Positions 6,235 to 11,198 of a stretch of DNA of 11,198 bases are shown here, in pieces. Source of the DNA: Clostridiales bacterium (lineage in GTDB: Bacteria > Bacillota > Clostridia > Christensenellales > Aristaeellaceae); NCBI GenBank assembly GCA_019420065.1, contig JAHZHX010000065.1:1-11198 (forward strand), written 5' to 3'. The translations under genes and the position numbers were made by a program. The notes under the pieces are model-generated. The model made no database searches. It was not told the origin of the DNA and was given only the letters and a program-made list of their open reading frames with translations. Each line of letters begins with the position of its first letter. Position 1 is the stretch's first letter.

Positions 6235-7782
6235 TTAGTTGGCAACAAAACCAAACATGCTGGAAATATCGCGGTAGGAGGAGGAATTGACCGCTTTGTT
6301 GAGCACGTCGCCCATAAAGTACAGCGCTACCGTGTTGCCGCCGTCCAGATTGAGCGCGTTTTCGCAGCCCAGCGCCAGCATGCGCTCGGCCAGCCAATGC
6401 ATTGTTACGCCGTCGGAATCCTGGGTACGGCCCTTGGCGGTAACGATGATATAGTGATATGGTTCAATGCAGCCCAGCGCCATGCGCGGTTCGTCATCGG
6501 TATAGCGCACGTTGGATTTGTCATAAAGCGATTTGTCCACAATGCCGTCGCGCACCAGGATGGGGCCAAAGGCGAAGGTGTCGATAACGCCCATGTCAAG
6601 ATATTCCTGGGCGCTGTGCTCGTCGCTTTCATAAACGCGCATGCTGCCGTCGCCAAACAGGGCAAGAACCTCAAGATAAGGCCATTTTTTATTGCTTGCC
6701 GGATAAGTATCGTCGGCCTTGATCTCGCCGTTGCGGATGATAACTCCCTGCTTGAGCTTGTTGTACCAGCGGTAGCCGTAAAAATCATCGCTGATGGCAA
6801 GAATGGGGGAATGCTGTTCTCCAATCACTTTGGGACTGACAAAATTGTGCCCGTCGTCGCGCGCGCCCTGCGCCAGCAGCGCCCGCGGCATGGATTCCTC
6901 CGTACAGCGGACTTCTGTTTCAAACCAGGTGATATTCTGCCGCGGGGTGTGCATGCGCGTGATCTCAATGTAAAGGTTTTGGCTGATATAGTACCAGTGC
7001 CCATCGTCGCGGTTGGCGTAAACATATGCCTCTTGGGTGGGATCGGCCAAAAAACCGGCGGCGTTCAGCGCCGGCAAGGCGATTTCAAGCGAGGGGCCAA
7101 ACGGCGTGGTGGTAGGCGCGGGGGGGTTGGCGGGCACGGGCGTGGCGACAGCCGCATAGGTATTCGGATTTTGCGGGGCGGCTGTTACGGCGGCGGAGCT
7201 TTTGTCAAACAGGCGCTCCTGCAATGCAACGCTTGCGATCCCCGTTTCTTCCAGCTGGCAGCTGCGCTGATAGGCCTTGATTGCTTCGGCCAGGGTGGCG
7301 TTATAGTTTCCCGTTTCGGCCTTGGCGCTGAAAAAGCCGAGTGCAGCCAAACGCTCCTTGATTGCCAGCACATCGTCGCCATTGCAGTCCGCGTCAATAA
7401 CGCGGTACAGGGAAGAAGGAATATCGCTTAAAACGGGTACGGTGCCCGAGACGTTTTTGCCGTTTTTCTGACTGACGGCGTCGTCTGAATACAGCAGCGC
7501 CTGCAAAGCGGGCGTAGCGACGCCGGTTTGCGGCAGGCCGCAGGACTTTTCAAAGGCTTTTACCCGGGCAGCGGTATCCTCGGTATAGCGGTTGTTAAAG
7601 CTGCTGCCGGTGAAATAGCCCAGCGCATGTAAGCGTTCCTTGAGCCGCAGCACATCGCTGCCGTAATTGCCGGTTTGTAAAACACGATATTCCCCTTCGC
7701 CCAGCGCGCTGACGGACAGGGCCGTCAGCAGCGCAAGCGCAAAGAGGAACATCATGCAGCGGGAAACACAGGATTTTTTCAT
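6235..7782 (-). CDS. Exported protein with two peptidoglycan-binding repeats and a phosphodiester glycosidase (NAGPA/DUF2233) domain
   Basis: 515 residues. The signal peptide spans residues 1 to about 28 (MKKSCVSRCM, hydrophobic 11-26, cleavage near ALG/EGEY). Two PG_binding_1 repeats follow, at about 32-97 (GSDVLRLKERLHALGYF ... GLPQTGVATPALQALLY) and 125-192 (GDDVLAIKERLAALGFF ... ETGIASVALQERLF); these three-helix modules anchor proteins to the cell wall. A Pro/Ala/Thr-rich linker covers about 195-232. Residues about 265-513 match the NAGPA-type domain, with PRMALGC (432-438), YHYIIVTAKGRTQDSDGVTM and NLDGGN (478-483). Most relatives I know end that last motif in GGG or GGS. Related domains cleave phosphodiester-linked sugars, such as the mannose-6-phosphate uncovering enzyme; a cell-wall glycopolymer is a reasonable target here, but inferred. 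AAAGGA lies 6-7 bases before ATG. It starts 21 bases after potD with no terminator, so it is probably the last gene of the polyamine operon, an unexpected partner. Confidence 0.88.
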   Translation of the reverse strand: MKKSCVSRCMMFLFALALLTALSVSALGEGEYRVLQTGNYGSDVLRLKERLHALGYFTGSSFNNRYTEDTAARVKAFEKSCGLPQTGVATPALQALLYSDDAVSQKNGKNVSGTVPVLSDIPSSLYRVIDADCNGDDVLAIKERLAALGFFSAKAETGNYNATLAEAIKAYQRSCQLEETGIASVALQERLFDKSSAAVTAAPQNPNTYAAVATPVPANPPAPTTTPFGPSLEIALPALNAAGFLADPTQEAYVYANRDDGHWYYISQNLYIEITRMHTPRQNITWFETEVRCTEESMPRALLAQGARDDGHNFVSPKVIGEQHSPILAISDDFYGYRWYNKLKQGVIIRNGEIKADDTYPASNKKWPYLEVLALFGDGSMRVYESDEHSAQEYLDMGVIDTFAFGPILVRDGIVDKSLYDKSNVRYTDDEPRMALGCIEPYHYIIVTAKGRTQDSDGVTMHWLAERMLALGCENALNLDGGNTVALYFMGDVLNKAVNSSSYRDISSMFGFVAN

Positions 7783-7803
7783 GTGATTCCTTTCTGCCTG
7801 GTT

Positions 7804-8844
7804 TTATTTGGCGTTTTTGATCTGGCTCCACAGCGCGTTGTAAACGGTCATGAAATTTTCGGGAATGTCGTGGAAAAATTCGCAGCGGTTTACAACGTCT
7901 TCAGTGGGATTGATGGTTTTGTTTTCGGTATATTCTTCGCCCATCAGCTCGATGGCGCCGGTGTTGGGAGAGGAGTAGTAAATATATTCGCAGTTCATTT
8001 GGGCAATGTCCGGGCGGCAGAGGAAGTTGATCAGCTTTTCGGCGTTTTCCTTGTTCTTTGCCGTGGCGGGAATAACCATAGGATCGATCCAGATGTTGCT
8101 GCCTTCCATTGGCACGGAATAATCCAGATTTTCGTTCAGATCCATGGCATAGAGCGCGTCGCCGCTGTAGACCACAGCAAGCGCGGCTTCGCTGGCGGCC
8201 ATTTTATCCTTGGTCTCATCCACCTGATAGGCCTTGACCAGTTTCTTTTGCTCGATCAGCATTTGGGTAGCGGCCTGCAATTCTTTCGGATCGCGGGTAT
8301 TCATGGAATAGCCCAGATACTTGAGCGCGACGCCCATGGTATCGCGGATGGAATCGAGCATGAAAATGTCTCTGGAGTACTTTTCGTCCCACAGCACGCC
8401 CCAGGTGCTGACTTCCTCAGCCGTTACCTTCGTGGCGTCGTAAAGGATGCCGACCGTACCCCACATAAAGGGAACGGAGTACTTGTTATCCGGATCATAG
8501 TCGGGATTTCTCAGCCATTCAGAGGTATACTGCATGTTGGGGATGTTGTCAAAATTGATTTCGGCCAGCAGGCCTTCGGAAATCATGCGCTCCACGCAGT
8601 AATCGGAGGGGAACACCAGATCGTAAGCGCCGGGATTGACGCGCACCTGCACCATCATATCCTCATTGGTGGTAAAGTACATGGGCTTTACGCGGATGCC
8701 GGTTTCTTCATAAAACAAATCAAAAACCCGTTCATCCATATAATCGTACCAGTTGTAAACGTTTACAACCTCTTCTGCCATCGCACAGGGGGCAAGCAGC
8801 GAGCAAAGCAGAACAAAAACCAGGACGCAAGAGAGCTTTTTCAT
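7804..8844 (-). CDS. potD: Spermidine/putrescine-binding protein PotD
   Basis: 346-residue exported binding protein, the normal PotD length (the E. coli protein is 348). It delivers polyamines to PotB/PotC. The signal peptide is residues 1-23 with an AMA/EE signal peptidase I site. C20 is preceded by LAP, a poor lipobox, so it may not be a lipoprotein. The mature protein opens with VVNVYNWYDYMD, the PotD/PotF signature; W32 and Y35 correspond to polyamine-cradle residues. Other matches are FPSDYCVERM (79-88), VPFMWGTVGILYD (124-136), the SGDA segment (227-230) and SNIWIDPMVIP, where W252 and D254 align with the amine-binding Trp and Asp pair. GGAGGAAAC lies just before ATG, and the gene begins 17 bases after potC. 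Codons 26-31 form an 18-bp perfect palindrome (see separate entry). Whether it prefers spermidine or putrescine cannot be decided by eye. Confidence 0.95.
   Translation of the reverse strand: MKKLSCVLVFVLLCSLLAPCAMAEEVVNVYNWYDYMDERVFDLFYEETGIRVKPMYFTTNEDMMVQVRVNPGAYDLVFPSDYCVERMISEGLLAEINFDNIPNMQYTSEWLRNPDYDPDNKYSVPFMWGTVGILYDATKVTAEEVSTWGVLWDEKYSRDIFMLDSIRDTMGVALKYLGYSMNTRDPKELQAATQMLIEQKKLVKAYQVDETKDKMAASEAALAVVYSGDALYAMDLNENLDYSVPMEGSNIWIDPMVIPATAKNKENAEKLINFLCRPDIAQMNCEYIYYSSPNTGAIELMGEEYTENKTINPTEDVVNRCEFFHDIPENFMTVYNALWSQIKNAK
8752..8769. promoter_or_regulatory. 18-bp perfect palindrome resembling a cre/LacI-family operator inside potD
   Basis: GTTGTAAACGTTTACAAC is fully self-complementary. 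Its core TTGTAAACGTTTACAA fits the catabolite-responsive element pattern WTGNAARCGYWWWCA recognised by CcpA and related LacI-family repressors. It falls exactly on codons 26-31 of potD (VVNVYN), about 75 bases after the start, where an intragenic roadblock site could act. The same codons encode the conserved polyamine-binding motif, so protein constraint explains part of it. Function is inference. Confidence 0.4.
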
Positions 8845-8861
8845 GTTGTTTCCTCCAGTTT

Positions 8862-9638
8862 TCAGTTTTTATCGGCAGCTTTGTTAGAGCGGCGATTCAC
8901 AATCAGCAGCAGCACGAGCAGCGAGACAAACATTAGTGCGGAGAGCGCGTTCATGGTGGGCTTGATGCCTTTGCGCGCCTGCGAATATATCAGCGTGGAG
9001 AGATTCTGCACCAGCGGCGAGGTGGTAAAATAGCTGATGGTAAAGTCATCGAGCGACAGGGTGAAGGCAAGCATCGCGCCGGTGATTACGCCGGGCATGA
9101 TTTCGGGCAGAATTACATGGAACAGCGCGTATACCGGCGTGGCGCCCAAGTCCAGCGCCGCCTCATAGCTGTGCTTGTTCATCTGCTTGAGCTTGGGCAG
9201 TACGGACAGAATAACATACGGCGTATCAAAGGTGATGTGCGCCAGAAGCATGGTCACATAGCCGCGCTCCACCTTGGTAAAGAGGAAAAGCAGCATCAGG
9301 GATACGCCCGTTACGATGTCGGGCATGGTCATGGGAATGTTGGTCAGCGTCATCATCAGCGCTTGCGGGCGTTTGCGCATGGCGTGTATGCCGATTGCGG
9401 CCAGCGTGCCCAGCACGGTTGCGGCGGCCGCAGCCAGCACGGCGATAGTCAGGGTGATATACAGCGCGTTCATGATGCTCGCGTCGCTGAACAGCTGTTC
9501 ATACCAGGTGAAGGAAAATCCCTCCCATTTTGCGCGGCTCTTGCCGGCATTGAAGGACTGGATAATCAGCACCAGGATGGGCATGTAAAGGAAAAGCAGG
9601 ATCAGCGCCAGGTAAAAACGTTTGAAAAACTTTTTCAT
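8862..9638 (-). CDS. potC: Spermidine/putrescine ABC transporter permease PotC
   Basis: 258-residue inner-membrane permease, close to the usual 255-265 for PotC. It has six hydrophobic segments, near residues 9-28, 57-84, 94-120, 126-147, 181-203 and 229-247. The EAA loop for ATPase contact is at 159-178 (EAALDLGATPVYAL, ending in ILP). The segment LSLDDFTISYFTTSP after the fifth helix is characteristic of PotC and its relatives in the polyamine family. The start ATG overlaps the potB stop by four bases (ATGA), with AAGGAGG about 9 bases upstream inside potB. It pairs with PotB as the transmembrane channel, is fed by PotD from outside and is driven by PotA inside. Confidence 0.95.
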   Translation of the reverse strand: MKKFFKRFYLALILLFLYMPILVLIIQSFNAGKSRAKWEGFSFTWYEQLFSDASIMNALYITLTIAVLAAAAATVLGTLAAIGIHAMRKRPQALMMTLTNIPMTMPDIVTGVSLMLLFLFTKVERGYVTMLLAHITFDTPYVILSVLPKLKQMNKHSYEAALDLGATPVYALFHVILPEIMPGVITGAMLAFTLSLDDFTISYFTTSPLVQNLSTLIYSQARKGIKPTMNALSALMFVSLLVLLLIVNRRSNKAADKN

Positions 9639-10624
9639 ATCATGCTCCCTCCTTCGCCGTTGGGATCAACCTTGCGCAAGAGGCCAAGCGACAGCAGGAT
9701 CAGCACCATCATAATCAGGCTCAGCGCGCTGCCGACATTCCAGTTGTTGGCGGTCAGGAAGGTACGCTCGATCAGGTCGCCAAACATTTCGGTATTGCCG
9801 CCGCCCAGCATGCGGGGAATAAAGAAGGTGGTGACGGCCGGCATGAAAACCATCGTAATGCCGGAAACCACGCCCGGCAGGCTCAGCGGCAGCGTGACGC
9901 GCAGGAAGGTGAGCATTTTGCCCGCGCCCAGATCCATGGCGGCCTCGTTGAGCTTGTAATCCTGCTTGCTGATGGCGTTGTAAATCGGAAAAACCATGAA
10001 GGGCAGGAAGTTGTATACCATGCCAAGCAGCACCGCTCCATTATTGTACATGAGCTGCAAGCGGTCAAATCCCAGCCAAACCAGCAAATTATTGATAAGA
10101 CCGTTATCTTCCAGCAGGCTCATCCAGGCGATGGTGCGCAGCAGGAAATTCATCCACATGGGAATAATGAAAAGCGTTATCAGCGTTGCGCCCAGCTTGA
10201 AATCGCGCTCAGCCATGAAAAGCGCGGCCGGATAGCCCAAAAACAGGCAAAAAACGGTGCAAAGAAAGGCCATCCACAGCGAATATACCAGCGTGTTCAC
10301 ATTCACCGTGCCGCGCGCGAAGCCCATGGCGGCAGGATCAAAGCCCATGCTGGTCAGTTCCTTGTTCATTTCATGGTTGCTGTCCCAAAAGGATACAAAG
10401 TTATCCAGCGTGAATTTGCCGCCCGCGTCGGTAAAGGCGTAATAGGCCACAAGCAGGCAGGGGATAATCGTAAACAGGATCATCCACAAAACATAGGGGG
10501 TGGAAAAAAAGCTGCGTTTCACGCCGTGGTTGCGGCGGATAAGGATGACAATCATGGCAGCAAAAGCCATTAGGCCCGCGCCCATCAGCCAGAACGCCCA
10601 GACCGGCAGCTGCAAATTCATCAT
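9635..10624 (-). CDS. potB: Spermidine/putrescine ABC transporter permease PotB with extra N-terminal membrane segment
   Basis: 329-residue permease, about 45-55 residues longer than typical PotB. The core shows PotB marks: a first conserved helix near 43-63, SLLEDNGLINNLL (169-181), the EAA loop at 227-246 (EAAMDLGAGKML, ending in TLP) and FFIPRMLGGGNTEMFGDLI (267-285). The extra length comes from an additional hydrophobic helix (about 8-29) followed by basic RRNHGVKR, giving seven predicted membrane segments instead of six, and from a longer external segment (about 80-108). The long start is supported: ATG at 10624 overlaps the potA stop (ATGA), and AAGGAGG sits 10 bases upstream. No well-placed start and Shine-Dalgarno is evident after the extra helix. 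It forms the channel heterodimer with PotC. Confidence 0.94.
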   Translation of the reverse strand: MMNLQLPVWAFWLMGAGLMAFAAMIVILIRRNHGVKRSFFSTPYVLWMILFTIIPCLLVAYYAFTDAGGKFTLDNFVSFWDSNHEMNKELTSMGFDPAAMGFARGTVNVNTLVYSLWMAFLCTVFCLFLGYPAALFMAERDFKLGATLITLFIIPMWMNFLLRTIAWMSLLEDNGLINNLLVWLGFDRLQLMYNNGAVLLGMVYNFLPFMVFPIYNAISKQDYKLNEAAMDLGAGKMLTFLRVTLPLSLPGVVSGITMVFMPAVTTFFIPRMLGGGNTEMFGDLIERTFLTANNWNVGSALSLIMMVLILLSLGLLRKVDPNGEGGSMI

Positions 10625-11198
10625 TTGGCGCTCTCCTCCTTCATGGGGCGCATAATATGAATGTTGAAGGGGACGACGGACAGCCCAACGCGCGAGCCTG
10701 CTGGCTGCATGGTGGTGGAATGCACCTTCCAGGTAAAGTCGCCGGCGTCGATCATCATTTCGTAGTGAACGCCCTTGAACAGCACGCTTTTGACAACGCC
10801 GGTCAGCTGGCCGATATCCTCGCCGACGATTACGATGTCTTCGGGACGAACGACCACGTCCACGGGCGCGCCTTCGCCAAAACCGGCGTCCACGCAGGGA
10901 AAATCAACGCCGCTGAAGTGAACCAGCTCGTCGCGCACCATGGTGCCGCGGATGATGTTGCTTTCGCCGATAAAGTTGGCGACAAAGGCGTTCCTCGGTT
11001 CGTCGTAAATCGCTTTGGGCGCGCCGATTTGCAGGATATGGCCCGCGTTCATGACCACGATGGTATCGCTCATGGTCAGCGCCTCTTCCTGATCGTGCGT
11101 CACGTAAAGAAACGTGATGCCCAGCTGCTGCTGCATGGATTTGAGCTCCAGCTGCATTTCCTTGCGCAGCTTCAGATCCAGCGCGCCCAGCGGCTCGT
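10621..11198 (-). CDS. potA: Spermidine/putrescine ABC transporter ATPase PotA (N-terminus outside window)
   Basis: Only the C-terminal 192 codons are present; the frame is open to the window edge, so Walker A and the ABC signature lie outside. The visible part begins at the end of Walker B and the D-loop (DEPLGALDLKLR, with the D codon split by the edge). The H-loop follows (YVTHDQEEALTMSD), then MNAGHILQIGAPKAIYDEPRN, which is typical of the PotA/MalK subfamily. From about 11000 down to the stop it carries the TOBE-type regulatory domain, with FIGESNIIRG and VVVRPEDIVI, and ends EESAK. It powers the PotB/PotC channel on the cytoplasmic side. Its stop overlaps the potB start (ATGA). The first in-frame ATG in view (11157) is internal, not a start. 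The polyamine assignment rests on the potBCD neighbours. Confidence 0.93.
   Translation of the reverse strand, partial: EPLGALDLKLRKEMQLELKSMQQQLGITFLYVTHDQEEALTMSDTIVVMNAGHILQIGAPKAIYDEPRNAFVANFIGESNIIRGTMVRDELVHFSGVDFPCVDAGFGEGAPVDVVVRPEDIVIVGEDIGQLTGVVKSVLFKGVHYEMMIDAGDFTWKVHSTTMQPAGSRVGLSVVPFNIHIMRPMKEESAK

Noticed and set aside
5987..6397. Minus-strand 136-codon frame running through the tRNA.
   Set aside because: It reads across the tRNA-Leu gene, its promoter and terminator, and the 3' end of the NAGPA gene in a different frame, so it is not a protein gene.
6208..7431. Plus-strand open frame of 407 codons opposite the NAGPA-domain gene.
   Set aside because: It begins inside the tRNA promoter, lies opposite a protein with clear domains, and has no domain of its own.
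7783..9033. Plus-strand open frame of 416 codons opposite potD and the end of potC.
   Set aside because: It is a shadow of the certain potD gene; its sequence shows no family features.
1..11198. CRISPR arrays, insertion sequences, transposases, riboswitches and phage genes.
   Set aside because: No regularly spaced repeats, terminal inverted repeats, transposase motifs or recognisable riboswitch cores were seen on either strand.

Overview
The window looks like chromosomal DNA from an anaerobic, gut-type member of the Firmicutes (class Clostridia), with moderately high GC and AT-rich intergenic DNA. The reasons are the LplB/LplC-type sugar permeases, a cysteine-type sulfatase-like enzyme, strong AGGAGG-like ribosome binding sites, consensus sigma-70/SigA promoters and dense operons with 4-base stop/start overlaps. 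This placement is inference; no phylogenetic marker protein is present. Every gene I accept is on the minus strand, so transcription runs from high to low coordinates.

Block A (11198 down to 6235) is a polyamine-uptake operon: potA (its 5' end is outside the window), potB, potC and potD. An exported protein with two peptidoglycan-binding repeats and a phosphodiester-glycosidase (NAGPA) domain follows 21 bases after potD and is probably co-transcribed. The two junctions in potA-potB-potC are 4-base ATGA overlaps. An 18-bp perfect palindrome resembling a catabolite-repression (cre/LacI-family) operator lies inside the potD coding sequence.

Block B (6214 down to 6040) is a complete tRNA-Leu(CAA) gene with its own perfect TTGACA-17-TATAAT promoter, an encoded CCA end and an intrinsic terminator.

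Block C (5964 down to 1) is a catabolic locus. An AraC-family regulator is followed by a 231-base AT-rich control region, then an operon of a cytoplasmic sulfatase-like hydrolase, a GDPD-family phosphodiesterase, two sugar-type ABC permeases and a solute-binding protein that runs off the window. The control region has a TTGACA-17-TACAAT promoter. Just upstream of its -35 box are two TGTTCA direct repeats 21 bp apart, a good candidate AraC operator. The likely logic is that the binding protein and permeases import a small sulfated or phosphodiester-decorated saccharide, and the two intracellular hydrolases remove its ester groups. The ATPase for this importer is not in the window; such systems usually share one (MsmX type) encoded elsewhere. 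The substrate is unknown. The S1-type enzyme and the GDPD protein both depart from canonical metal-site motifs, which makes this operon the best candidate for something not yet described.
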